A stretch of 64,000 nt of DNA from an uncultured Collinsella sp. (lineage in GTDB: Bacteria; Actinomycetota; Coriobacteriia; Coriobacteriales; Coriobacteriaceae): positions 3,472 through 67,471 of the forward strand of contig UQTU01000012.1 of NCBI GenBank assembly GCA_900544135.1, written 5' to 3'. The notes below the pieces were generated by a model. That model was not told the origin of the DNA. It was given only the letters and a program-made list of their open reading frames with translations, and did no database searches. The position numbers and the translations under genes were made by a program. Shown piece after piece: positions 36,610 to 45,081 of this stretch; the stretch's first letter is position 1, and each line of letters begins with the position of its first letter.

Positions 36610-37608
36610 CTATTCGCTCGAGCCGGAATCGGTCGTCTCGGACGTGTCGGAACTGTCATCCGGGCTCTCGTCCTTCGTCTTGGTCGCAGCATCGCGCGAC
36701 GTTCCCTGCGGCGTGCTGTTGGCCGTGTTCACGTCCTCATCCGAGGCCGATTGTTCGTCGGTCAGCGAGGTGATGACCAGCACTTCCTCGTTGTTCTCGG
36801 CCGTCGTCTGGGCGCGCACCACAATGGTGTAGTACACGTCGTTTGCCGATTTCTCAACCGACGAGACGGTGCCGAGCGGAAGACCCTTGGGGAACACACC
36901 GCCAATGCCCGAGGTCACGATGATGTCGCCAACCTTAACGTCGGAGTCGACGCTCACGTACTCAAGACGCAGCGTGCCGTCAGCCTGACCCTGCAGCATG
37001 CCCTGGGCGCGCGTGTCCTGCACCATAGCGGACACGCCCGAGTTCTCGTCGCCGATCAGGCGCACGGTGGACGTCTTGGCCGAGACCTCGATAATCTGGC
37101 CGATAACACCGGCAGAACTCGTCACAGGCATGTTGATGGTAAGACCGTCGGCAGAACCCTTATCGATGGTGACGGTCGAGGTCCAGGCATCGCCCGAAGC
37201 GCCGACGATACGAGCTGCGGTTGATTTGAGGTTGTAGGTCGACTGCAGGCCGACCAGCCCCTCCAGTCGCTCGGCGGTCTTTTGAGCCTCGGAGAGCTCG
37301 GCAACCTTAGAGGTCAGTTCCTCGTTTTGCTTCTTAAGCTCGTCAAGCGTGTCCTGCGACGCCGTAAGGTTAGAGAACACGTTACCGATCGCATTGAAGG
37401 GAGCCGCCACAGCCGAGCCCACAAAGCGCACCGGCGAGGTAATCGTCGTCACGCCCGAGCGCACGGCATGAATCGGTCCTGCCTCGCCCTCGCGGATGTA
37501 AAACGTGAGCAGCAACACCGAAATCAGGCTGAAAACAATCAACGGGCGCATACCCGTTGATTGTCGCTTGGTATTCAGATTTGTGGAGAAACCCGAAGAT
37601 CGTGCCAA
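36610..37608 (-). CDS. mreC: Rod-shape-determining protein MreC
   Basis: Bitopic scaffold of the elongasome. It has 332 residues. One membrane helix (about 20-40) is followed by a coiled coil (LDELKKQNEELTSKVAELSEAQ) and the beta-barrel domains with ARIVGASGDAWTSTVTIDKGSADGL, VIGQIIEVSAKTSTVRLI and SGIGGVFPKGLPLGTV. The C-terminal 60 residues are an added Ser/Asp/Glu-rich disordered tail. It starts at TTG (37608). Confidence 0.93.
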   Translation of the reverse strand: MARSSGFSTNLNTKRQSTGMRPLIVFSLISVLLLTFYIREGEAGPIHAVRSGVTTITSPVRFVGSAVAAPFNAIGNVFSNLTASQDTLDELKKQNEELTSKVAELSEAQKTAERLEGLVGLQSTYNLKSTAARIVGASGDAWTSTVTIDKGSADGLTINMPVTSSAGVIGQIIEVSAKTSTVRLIGDENSGVSAMVQDTRAQGMLQGQADGTLRLEYVSVDSDVKVGDIIVTSGIGGVFPKGLPLGTVSSVEKSANDVYYTIVVRAQTTAENNEEVLVITSLTDEQSASDEDVNTANSTPQGTSRDAATKTKDESPDDSSDTSETTDSGSSE

Positions 37609-37629
37609 ATGGAATCCACCTTTTGGAAA

Positions 37630-38673
37630 TTAAGCATTGGTCTGGACGAAGCCGCCATCAAACGCATTGGCCTCGAGCACGCGGGCACAGCCGTTAACAA
37701 CGTTATCGAGCGCCGTGGGGCTGACGTTGACCGAAACGCCGGTCTCATCGCGCAGGCGCACGTCGAGACCACGCAGCAGCGCGCCGCCACCGGTCAGCAA
37801 AATGCCGTAGTACATAAGGTCCGAAGCAAGATCGGGAGGCGTAGCGTCGAGTGCGTCCTTGACGGCCTTGGCCATCTCGTCGAGCGGCTTGTTGAGCGCG
37901 CGACGAATCTCCTCGCTCTCGATGCGCACGGTCTTGGGCAGACCGGTGATCACGTCGCGGCCGTTGACCTCGACGTCGAGTTCGTCCTTAAGCGGCACGG
38001 CGGAGCCGACCTTGATCTTGATGTCCTCTGCCGTACGCTCGCCGATGGCCAGGTTGTAGGCATCGCGAACGTGCGTGAGGATGGCCTGATCGAACTCGTC
38101 GCCGGCAATACGGATGGACTGCGAGACGACGATGCCGCCCATAGCGATAACGGCAACCTCGGTGGTACCGCCGCCGATGTCGATGACCATGGAGCCGGTG
38201 GGTTCCTCGACGGGCAGGTCGGCGCCGATAGCAGCTGCCATAGGCTCTTCGATCAGATAGGCCTGGCGGGCACCGGCCTGGATCGTGGCCTCAAAGACAG
38301 CGCGCTTCTCGACCGACGTGACACCGGAGGGAACGCAGACGACAACACGCGGACGCGGAGTCCACGGATAGCGCTTCTCGGACGCCTTGTCGATAAAGTA
38401 GCGAAGCATGGCCTCGGTAACATCGAAGTCGGCGATGACGCCGTCCTTCAGGGGACGAACGGCCACGATGTTGCCGGGCGTACGGCCGAGCATGCGCTTT
38501 GCCTCGATACCGACCGCCAGGATGCGCTCGTCGTTCTTGTCGATGGCGACAACGGAGGGCTCGCGAATGACGATGCCCTTGCCGCGCACGGAGACAAGCG
38601 TATTGGCGGTGCCAAGGTCGATGGCAAGATCGCCCGCATAGCTACCGAAGAACATATCCATCAAAGAAAACAA
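37630..38673 (-). CDS. mreB: Actin-like rod-shape protein MreB
   Basis: ATP-dependent filament that guides lateral wall growth. It has 347 residues. The actin-fold phosphate and nucleotide motifs are present: AIDLGTANTLV, VDIGGGTTEVAVIAMGGIV and TGGGALLRGL, along with EEPMAAAIGADLPV. The TTG start at 38673 has AGGAG 5 bases upstream; ATGs at 38661 and 38655 are alternatives. It is the first gene of the mreBCD-mrdA-rodA cluster. Confidence 0.96.
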   Translation of the reverse strand: MFSLMDMFFGSYAGDLAIDLGTANTLVSVRGKGIVIREPSVVAIDKNDERILAVGIEAKRMLGRTPGNIVAVRPLKDGVIADFDVTEAMLRYFIDKASEKRYPWTPRPRVVVCVPSGVTSVEKRAVFEATIQAGARQAYLIEEPMAAAIGADLPVEEPTGSMVIDIGGGTTEVAVIAMGGIVVSQSIRIAGDEFDQAILTHVRDAYNLAIGERTAEDIKIKVGSAVPLKDELDVEVNGRDVITGLPKTVRIESEEIRRALNKPLDEMAKAVKDALDATPPDLASDLMYYGILLTGGGALLRGLDVRLRDETGVSVNVSPTALDNVVNGCARVLEANAFDGGFVQTNA

Positions 38674-38732
38674 CGCAACTCCTGATGTGTTGGATGATTG
38701 CTGGAAAACTACTAGCTCATCATACTAGCGCA

Positions 38733-38765
38733 AGCCCGGCACCTCACTTGCGGTGAAGCGCCGGG
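38733..38765 (-). terminator. Hairpin after the TPR gene, before mreB
   Basis: On the minus strand GCCCGGC-(G)-CTTCAC-loop-GTGAGG-(T)-GCCGGGC forms a long, nearly perfect stem 24 bases after the TPR gene's stop. The T-run is poor (TTGCGCTAG), so it may be Rho-aided or act as an RNA-stabilising hairpin. Confidence 0.55.
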
Positions 38766-38788
38766 CAAAGCTAAATCCCATAAGGTCA

Positions 38789-40093
38789 CTACTGGTTGTC
38801 AGCAGCCGAGAAATCCATATCGAGCGAGGAAACGGCCCAGCCGATATGGTTGTCGGAGCGCACGAATTTGACGGTGTACTCCTGCTCGCCGCCCTTGGAC
38901 AGCGATGCTTTCACCTTGGCGGTCGTCTCGGTCATGGACTGCTCCATGCCCTCGACGGACACGGTGGCACCCTGCGGAATCGAGGAGATGATCATCGACT
39001 TGGCGTCCTCGGACAGGCTCGAGGCCAGGCAAGACTCGGCCTTTGCGGTGTCACCGTCGCCGGCAGCCTGGAACAGATCGGTGATAACCGACTCCTGCGA
39101 GGGGAAGCCAAAGCCGCGCGTGTAGGCAAAGCCCAGACCGCCCGCGGCGATCAAAATGAGCAGAAGCAGCACGATGAAGACTTTGAGACCCGTGTGGCGA
39201 TGGCGACGACGAACCTTGGCCTGCTTGCGGTCCTGACGGTCCTGCTGGACCATCTCGGACTCGGACAGCGTAAAGAAGCCGGTGTCCGAGGGATCGGGCA
39301 TAAACTGACCGGTCGCGCCCGTAGGATCGAGCGGATCGACGGCAGGAGCGTCCATCGCGGGCGCCGGAGCCGTGGCCATAGCCGTCTGGGCAGACAGCGC
39401 GGCAAGCGAATCGTGCACGCGGGCAAGCTCATCGGCCTGCTCGGAGGTGAGCTGGTAGATGCCATCGGCAGTAGCGGCGTTAAAGGCGTCGAGTGCGTCG
39501 GAGGGACGGCCGGCGGCAGAAAGCGCCTGACCCATGCCGGCGTTGAGCGCACGCGTGTCGTCGCGGGGGCCGGCAAAGTCAATAGCCGTGCGGTAGGTCT
39601 CCACGGCATCCGCCGGACGGCCGAGCTTAATGAAACAACGACCGAGCTCGCCGAGTGCGGCGGCAGGAGCCGGATTGGCGCCGTCGATGGCGGCCTGACG
39701 GAAGGCAGTACCCGCGTTGGCATAGTCGCCCGACTGGAACAGCGCGTTACCCAGGCCCAGATAGGCCTTAAACGGCGTGGCATAGGAAGCATCCTGCGTA
39801 GCAGCAGAGAACGCCTGGGCGGCCGTCGTGTAGTCGCCCACGGCGGCGAGCGCCTTGCCGCGGTTGGTGAGCAGCGCGCCGCGCTTGCCGTAGGTGCCGT
39901 CGTTGAGGGCAGCGGCATAAGCCTCGGCGGCCTCGGCATACATGCCCAGGTGCATCAGGGCGTTGCCACGAAGGTGATCGGCCTCGCCCATAATCTCATC
40001 GGGAGTCTTTGCCGCCCCAAGCATCTGGGCTGCAGCGGAAAAATCACCCGCGCGGTAAGCGGCGCGGCCCTGTTGGATCAGCTGGCTATTCAA
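38789..40093 (-). CDS. Tetratricopeptide-repeat membrane protein
   Basis: Role unknown. It has 434 residues. The N-terminal 240 residues are TPR-type helix pairs (AYRAGDFSAAAQMLG, LGLGNALFQSGDYANAGTAFRQAA, LGRCFIKLGRPADAVETYRTA). A basic stretch precedes one membrane helix (about 308-330, FIVLLLLILIAAGGLGFAY), and an outside domain of about 100 residues (AGDGDTAKAESCLASSL, then KFVRSDNHIGWAV) resembles DUF4878-type lipoprotein domains. The start is TTG at 40093 with AAGGGG 6 bases upstream. Topology suggests the TPRs are inside and the small domain is outside. It lies between ppi and mreB. Confidence 0.82.
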   Translation of the reverse strand: MNSQLIQQGRAAYRAGDFSAAAQMLGAAKTPDEIMGEADHLRGNALMHLGMYAEAAEAYAAALNDGTYGKRGALLTNRGKALAAVGDYTTAAQAFSAATQDASYATPFKAYLGLGNALFQSGDYANAGTAFRQAAIDGANPAPAAALGELGRCFIKLGRPADAVETYRTAIDFAGPRDDTRALNAGMGQALSAAGRPSDALDAFNAATADGIYQLTSEQADELARVHDSLAALSAQTAMATAPAPAMDAPAVDPLDPTGATGQFMPDPSDTGFFTLSESEMVQQDRQDRKQAKVRRRHRHTGLKVFIVLLLLILIAAGGLGFAYTRGFGFPSQESVITDLFQAAGDGDTAKAESCLASSLSEDAKSMIISSIPQGATVSVEGMEQSMTETTAKVKASLSKGGEQEYTVKFVRSDNHIGWAVSSLDMDFSAADNQ

Positions 40094-40104
40094 GAAAGTC
40101 CCCT

Positions 40105-40647
40105 TTACTCGTGAACGATCTCGACATGAACGATCTCGTCGCCGGCACGCAGCGGCGAAATCACATCGAGACCCTCGACCGTGGTACCAAAGACGGTGTA
40201 ACCGGAATCGAGGTTATGCTGGGCACCCAGGCAGAAGTAGAACTGCGAACCCGCGGAATCGGGGTCCATGGAGCGCGCCATGGCAAGGGCGCCATCGACA
40301 TGGCTGTTGCGCGGATTGGTGGCGAACTCGCCCTTGATGCAGTAGCCGGGGCCACCGGTACCGGGCATGCCGTCGGGGCCCTCAAGACCGGCGGCGACGT
40401 CGGCGCCGGACATGTCGCGGGTATTGGGGTCCCCGCCCTGGATAACAAAACCGGGCACATAGCGATGGAACTTAAGGCCATCATAGAAGCCCATCGTGGA
40501 AAGCTCACAGAAGTTCGCGACATGAATGGGAGCGCCCTCGCCGTCAAACTTGACCTTGATGGTACCCTTCGACGTCTCGATTACGGCGCACTCGTCGCCG
40601 ACAAGCTGATACCCGGGCGTGTAGAGCTCTTTCTTAAAACCAAACAT
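40105..40647 (-). CDS. Cyclophilin-type peptidyl-prolyl isomerase
   Basis: Catalyses proline cis-trans isomerisation. It has 180 residues. KFHRYVPGFVIQGGDPNTRDMSG carries the catalytic Arg-Phe pair region (FHRYVPGFVIQGGD), with GALAMARSMDPDSAGSQFYFCLG and YTVFGTTVEGLDV. There is no signal peptide, so it is cytoplasmic. It has a near-consensus promoter. Confidence 0.94.
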   Translation of the reverse strand: MFGFKKELYTPGYQLVGDECAVIETSKGTIKVKFDGEGAPIHVANFCELSTMGFYDGLKFHRYVPGFVIQGGDPNTRDMSGADVAAGLEGPDGMPGTGGPGYCIKGEFATNPRNSHVDGALAMARSMDPDSAGSQFYFCLGAQHNLDSGYTVFGTTVEGLDVISPLRAGDEIVHVEIVHE

Positions 40648-40686
40648 GTGGTTCCTTCCTCGTGCGTTTAAAGCATATTTGTACGA

Positions 40687-40716
40687 ATTGTAGCAATAAG
40701 CACGGGCTTACATCAA
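40687..40716 (-). promoter_or_regulatory. Promoter of the cyclophilin gene
   Basis: On the minus strand, -35 TTGATG, 18-base spacer, -10 TACAAT, 40 bases before the start codon. Confidence 0.65.
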
Positions 40717-40754
40717 TTGCGCACGTAGGTTATGCCGACTATGGCGAACTATTT

Positions 40755-41897
40755 TTAGGAACGCTGCTGCGGCTTCCAGGAACCCACATTGGCGTCGTAC
40801 TGGTTCAGCGCGCTGTTGCCACCCTGCGCGATGGGCGCCAGGATCTCGCTTTGGTGGGAACTCATCGACTCGCCATCGGGAATGGCCAGCGAGATATCCC
40901 AGCTCTGGCAGATCACGTCAACGCGCTCATACATCCACTCGGCAAGCTGCTTTAAGTGGGCGATGTCGTCCGTATAGACCGTATCGTCCTGATACTTAAG
41001 ATTGTTGAGCTCATCTTGCGTCTTTTTAATCTGGTCACGCAGGGCGTAGGCACTCTGCGACAGCTCCTGACGGGTGGACAGCGGCGTTCGGAGATAGCCG
41101 TTGTTAAAGGAATCGATGACCTCGCCAATCTGGTCCTCGTCAGCATAGGACACGATGGTCTGATACAGACCGTCCAGCCTGGTATAGAGCTGATCATCGG
41201 TGAGCACGGTTTCTTCCTGGACCACCTCCGCAGAATCGTCCTGCTTGGCATCGTCCTCAGTGGCCTCGCCCTTTTGGCGCGTGGGGAAGGTGGTCTGTGC
41301 AGCTTGGCCAAACTGGTCATAGAAGCCGGGCATAACACCCATGGGATCGGTCGTCACGAACCAATAGGCACCGCCGCAAACGACGGCAAGGACCGCGATG
41401 ACGATAAGCGGCTTGGGAATATGACGCTTGTGCTTGTGATAGGCGTCCTCGTCGGGGTGCACCTTGCGCTTGGGTTTTTGAGCATCGTCATGCAGGGAAA
41501 CGGGCATGGGAATATCGACCTTGGGAATACCGAAATCCTTATCGAAAGCCGGCAGCACGCAGGTCTCATTGGGGTCGGCGGCGTCCGAAAGCACCGCAGC
41601 GGCAGAGGCCGGCGCATGCGGCACCTCGGTGTCGATCTGCTCTTGCGTTAGGCGCGGAAAGCCCGCCGTGCGGCCCGCTGCCAGGTCGGATGCGGCCGCG
41701 TCCTCGGAGAGGATACCCGGAGCAGGGCGTCCGCATTTGGGGCACGTACGATCATGCGGAGAAAGACGGGCACCGCAGCCCTCACAGAACACGAACTCGG
41801 TGTGCTCGGGACCATCGCCCGGACCCACATAGGCGTTGCAGTAGGGGCAGAACGAGGCGCCGTCCTCGATAGTCTTAAGGCAATGCGGGCAGATCAC
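40755..41897 (-). CDS. Zinc-ribbon membrane protein of unknown function
   Basis: It has 380 residues from a GTG at 41897 (GAGG 5 bases upstream). It begins with ICPHC-(9)-FCPYC and continues with FCEGCGARLSP-(4)-CPKCGRP, i.e. two double-CxxC zinc ribbons. A Pro/Ala-rich and then basic linker leads to one membrane helix (about 163-182, PLIVIAVLAVVCGGAYWFV) and an outer, mostly helical domain of about 190 residues with no recognised fold. The design (cytoplasmic zinc ribbons, one helix, outer domain) is common in Actinobacteria and Firmicutes; the role is unknown. Confidence 0.8.
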   Translation of the reverse strand: MICPHCLKTIEDGASFCPYCNAYVGPGDGPEHTEFVFCEGCGARLSPHDRTCPKCGRPAPGILSEDAAASDLAAGRTAGFPRLTQEQIDTEVPHAPASAAAVLSDAADPNETCVLPAFDKDFGIPKVDIPMPVSLHDDAQKPKRKVHPDEDAYHKHKRHIPKPLIVIAVLAVVCGGAYWFVTTDPMGVMPGFYDQFGQAAQTTFPTRQKGEATEDDAKQDDSAEVVQEETVLTDDQLYTRLDGLYQTIVSYADEDQIGEVIDSFNNGYLRTPLSTRQELSQSAYALRDQIKKTQDELNNLKYQDDTVYTDDIAHLKQLAEWMYERVDVICQSWDISLAIPDGESMSSHQSEILAPIAQGGNSALNQYDANVGSWKPQQRS

Positions 41898-42000
41898 GGC
41901 ATCCTCTTTTCGAAGCAATTCAAATAATCGAGGTTAGAGCATAACATCGCCACGGCCCCACAGGAGCAAGGCACCAATTCAACATCGCCAGGGCGCGTAG

Positions 42001-44739
42001 TTACTTCTTCTTTTTGCTTGGCATCGAGACTTTGATGCCTTGGGCGGACTTGGTTACGCGAGAGCGCTTGGCTCCGGTACTCTTCTTTTTCTTGGGCTGG
42101 GCCTGGGCCACGCCCTCGAGTGCGCGGGCCTCGGCCTCACGAACGGTGCGCGCCTCACGGCGCTGCGCCATGTCGGCGGCGACGCGCTTGGCAAAACGCT
42201 CCGCCGTCGAACCCGTCGAGCTCACCTTGCCGCCACCGCGACCCAGGCGGACGCGCACACCGCGGCCAAAACCAGTTGCGGCATGACGACGACGCGGCCT
42301 GAGCGAATCCATCATCGTGGCGAGCTTAAAGAACACCGAGCAGGTAAAGACCACGATGGCAGCCAAGAAAACCATCTGACCCATCGTCAGATTGGCAATA
42401 GACAGCAGCTCCGGGAATCCGATAACGCCTACCAAGATGCCGGCGACTACAAACACAAAGAGCACCACACGTAAGGGCGTGAGGGGCTGCGAGATTCGCC
42501 AGATCAGGCTGACGCTCGCCGCGCACGACGTAAGTAGGCACATCGTAGACAGCGTGAGCTGGTTAAAGCCGAACACGCGCGCCACAAAGATATCGAGCGC
42601 CGCAGCCAAAATGACCGCAATCGACGCCGGCAGTGCACGCTTGAGCACGTTGGTCAAAAACGCACCCTTCACGCGAGCATTGTTGGGCTCCAGGCCCAAC
42701 ACAAAGCCCGGCGCGCCAATACAGAAGAAGTTGATGAGCGTCATCTGAATCGGCTCGAAAGGGTACGGCGGCAGCGCGATGCACAGCGCCGCCAGGCCCA
42801 TCGAGAACAGCGTCTTGGTCAAGAACAGCGAAGCCGAACGCTGCAGGTTGTTGATGGAGCGACGGCCCTCGGCCACCACGGCGGGCATCGAGGCAAAATC
42901 GTTGTCGACGAGCACGATTTCGGCCACGTTACGCGCGGCATCGGAGCCGGCCGCCATGGCGACGGAGCAGTCGGCCTCCTTGAGCGCCAGCACGTCGTTG
43001 ACGCCGTCGCCCGTCATGGCCACGGTGTGCTCGCGGCGCTTGAGCGCCTGCACGAGCTCGCGCTTCTGCTGCGGGGTCACACGACCAAAGACATGGTAGC
43101 GGTCCACTGCGGCATCGAGCTTGGCCGGCGTATCGAGCGTCGTGGCGTCCACATAAGCGTCCGCCCCCGGCACGCCCACCACGCGCGCGATCGACGACAC
43201 CGTACGCGGGTCGTCGCCACTGATCACGTTAAGGGTCACGCCCTGCTCGTTAAAGTAGCCGATGGTCTCGGCCGCCGAGGTACGAATCTCGTCGCGGATG
43301 GTCACAAAGCCCACGGGCTCGGCCTCGCCCACCATATCGCCATCGGGCGTAAAGCCGTCCACGCGCGCCACCACGAGCACGCGGCAGGTATCGGCAAGCT
43401 CGGCGACACGGTTCTCGACCTGCGAAAACACACACTCCGAAAGCACAAACTGCGCAGCGCCCATCACATAGGAGCCCTGCGCAAACGAAGCGCCACTCCA
43501 CTTTTTGGACGACGAGAACGGAATGACCGACAGCGGCTCGGACACCTCGACCGGTCGATCGGCGTAATAGTTGAGCAGCGCCTGGCAGGTCTCGTTGGCA
43601 TCGGCCGAAGTCGCACGCGCCACGTTAGCCAGGGCAAAATCGAGCACCGTGGTATCGACGGGAACGGCGGCTTCGCCCTCCCCCGCGCCCATGCCAAAGC
43701 CCTCGATCGGCAGCGGATACGTGCCCTCGACCTCCATACGACCCGAGGTAATGGTACCCGTCTTGTCCAGGCACAGCACGTCGACGCGAGCGAGCGTCTC
43801 GATGCAGTAGAGCTGCTGCGCCAGCACCTTGCGGCGGGCCAGGCGCACCGTGGCGATGGCGAGCACCGACGAGGTCAGCAGCACCAGGCCTTGCGGGATC
43901 ATGCCCAGCAGGGCGCCCACCGTGGACAGCAGCGCCGACGAGGGCACGCGGCCGGCCAACAGCTCGGAGAAGCACCACGAAAGCGCGCTATCGCCCGGGG
44001 TTCCCGCGGCATCCCACAGCTCGCTCACACTCGAGGCAAACAACGCCAAACCGAGCGGGATCATGATGATGCTCGCAAAGCGCACGATGGCATTAAGCGC
44101 GTTCATGATCTCGGAATTGACCTTTTTGACGTACTTGGCCTCATTATTAATTTTGGCCACGTAGTTGTCGGCGCCGACATGGATCACGCGGGCGCGCAGC
44201 AGGCCCGAGTCGATAAAACTGCCGCTCATGAGCTCGAAACCGGGCTGTTTCTTAATAAGGTCGCTCTCGCCCGTCAGCAGGCTCTCGTTCACGAGCGCCT
44301 CGCCCGAAACCACCACGGCGTCAGCAGGAATCTGGTCGCCGCGCCCCAGGCGGATGATGTCGTCGAGCACGATCTGGTCCAGGTCGAGCTCCACCTCGGC
44401 GCCGTCGCGCACCGCGATGGCCTTCTTGGAGGTCAGCAGCGTGAGTTTATCGACCATCTTCTTGGAACGCATGGACTGAATGACGCCAATAGCGGTATTG
44501 AGGAACACCACGAACAGGAACGTCAGATTCTTAAACGAACCGGTCAAAATGACCAGGAACGCCAAGATCACGTTGATCAAATTGAACAGCGTGCAGAGGT
44601 TCTCGATGATGAGCTCTTTGACCGACTTGGTCTTGAGCTCCATGTTGCGGTTGATCTTACCGGCGGCGATGCGCTCCTCGACCTCGGCGGTCGAGAGTCC
44701 GCGCTCGATATCCGTTGCTGCCATACCACGTCCCATCAC
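42001..44739 (-). CDS. P-type cation-transporting ATPase (CtpE-like)
   Basis: Ion pump of the HAD superfamily. It has 912 residues. The phosphorylation site DKTGTITSG lies near residue 325, TGES near 155, and MTGDGVNDVLALKEADCSVAMAAGSDAA forms the hinge. About ten membrane helices are present. There is no N-terminal heavy-metal domain. The overall layout resembles actinobacterial CtpE (Ca2+ uptake) more than MgtA; the ion cannot be set from sequence alone. The C-terminal 100 residues are a Lys/Arg-rich tail ending in a run of Lys. The start is uncertain (GTG 44739, ATG 44736 or ATG 44724). It begins 14 bases after a terminator T-run. Confidence 0.9.
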   Translation of the reverse strand: MMGRGMAATDIERGLSTAEVEERIAAGKINRNMELKTKSVKELIIENLCTLFNLINVILAFLVILTGSFKNLTFLFVVFLNTAIGVIQSMRSKKMVDKLTLLTSKKAIAVRDGAEVELDLDQIVLDDIIRLGRGDQIPADAVVVSGEALVNESLLTGESDLIKKQPGFELMSGSFIDSGLLRARVIHVGADNYVAKINNEAKYVKKVNSEIMNALNAIVRFASIIMIPLGLALFASSVSELWDAAGTPGDSALSWCFSELLAGRVPSSALLSTVGALLGMIPQGLVLLTSSVLAIATVRLARRKVLAQQLYCIETLARVDVLCLDKTGTITSGRMEVEGTYPLPIEGFGMGAGEGEAAVPVDTTVLDFALANVARATSADANETCQALLNYYADRPVEVSEPLSVIPFSSSKKWSGASFAQGSYVMGAAQFVLSECVFSQVENRVAELADTCRVLVVARVDGFTPDGDMVGEAEPVGFVTIRDEIRTSAAETIGYFNEQGVTLNVISGDDPRTVSSIARVVGVPGADAYVDATTLDTPAKLDAAVDRYHVFGRVTPQQKRELVQALKRREHTVAMTGDGVNDVLALKEADCSVAMAAGSDAARNVAEIVLVDNDFASMPAVVAEGRRSINNLQRSASLFLTKTLFSMGLAALCIALPPYPFEPIQMTLINFFCIGAPGFVLGLEPNNARVKGAFLTNVLKRALPASIAVILAAALDIFVARVFGFNQLTLSTMCLLTSCAASVSLIWRISQPLTPLRVVLFVFVVAGILVGVIGFPELLSIANLTMGQMVFLAAIVVFTCSVFFKLATMMDSLRPRRRHAATGFGRGVRVRLGRGGGKVSSTGSTAERFAKRVAADMAQRREARTVREAEARALEGVAQAQPKKKKSTGAKRSRVTKSAQGIKVSMPSKKKK

Positions 44740-44754
44740 GTCGCGTCGGTATAA

Positions 44755-44788
44755 GAAAAACCGCCCGGACCATGCGAGGTTCGGACGG
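44755..44788 (-). terminator. Intrinsic terminator after tRNA-Arg(CCG)
   Basis: On the minus strand CCGTCCGAAC, an 8-base loop and GTCCGGGCGG (imperfect 10-bp stem) precede TTTTTCTT. The P-type ATPase starts 14 bases later. Confidence 0.85.
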
Positions 44789-44800
44789 TCTCACGTTCGA

Positions 44801-44877
44801 TGGTGCCCCATGTTGGATTCGAACCAACGGCCTTCTGCTCCGGAGGCAGACGCTCTAATCCCCTGAGCTAATAGGGC
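44801..44877 (-). tRNA. tRNA-Arg (anticodon CCG)
   Basis: A cloverleaf can be drawn by eye. Acceptor GCCCTAT pairs with ATGGGGC (one G-U), D arm GCTC/GAGC, anticodon stem TCTGC/GCAGA with loop CTCCGGA (anticodon CCG, reads CGG), and T arm GTTGG-TTCGAAT-CCAAC. The discriminator is A and CCA is encoded (44801-44803). Confidence 0.95.
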
Positions 44878-44888
44878 CAACGGTTGGC

Positions 44889-44918
44889 ATTATACCCAAG
44901 TGCACTATGGGCTATCAA
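44889..44918 (-). promoter_or_regulatory. Promoter of tRNA-Arg(CCG)
   Basis: On the minus strand, -35 TTGATA, 18-base spacer, -10 TATAAT (perfect), about 12 bases before the mature tRNA. Confidence 0.75.
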
Positions 44919-45008
44919 AATAAAAGAAAAAGCTTTGCAATTCCGAGGAAGACGCGGCGCAACGGCTCACTTTAGAAGGCAAAAGCGAATCAGATAGTAT
45001 AAACTCTC

Positions 45009-45071
45009 ATGCACCATATATACACGGCTCGCGATGCGGGCCGTTTTTGCAAGGGTTATCCATCGAGGTGA
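45009..45071 (+). CDS. Candidate leader peptide of the aro operon
   Basis: A 20-codon frame beginning ATGCACCATATATAC ends with TGA 11 bases before the DAHP synthase start and encodes MHHIYTARDA and on. It has one Phe and two Tyr codons, the first Tyr before and the others after the terminator stem. A TAGTAT box (44995-45000) lies so close that the transcript would start almost at this ATG, with no ribosome site. Whether it is translated is unknown. Confidence 0.25.
   Translation: MHHIYTARDAGRFCKGYPSR
45024..45048 (+). terminator. Leader terminator (possible attenuator) before the aro operon
   Basis: ACGGCTCGC-GAT-GCGGGCCGT forms a 9-bp stem (one G-U) followed by TTTTT, on the plus strand, 34 bases before the DAHP synthase start. 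Plus-strand transcripts made upstream must pass it. No competing antiterminator helix was found by eye. Confidence 0.7.
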
Positions 45072-45081
45072 GAGGCACACC

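Noticed and set aside
38700..38732. A mreB promoter (TATGAT box)
   Set aside because: A -10-like TATGAT exists upstream of mreB, but no acceptable -35 sits at the right distance because a hairpin occupies that place.
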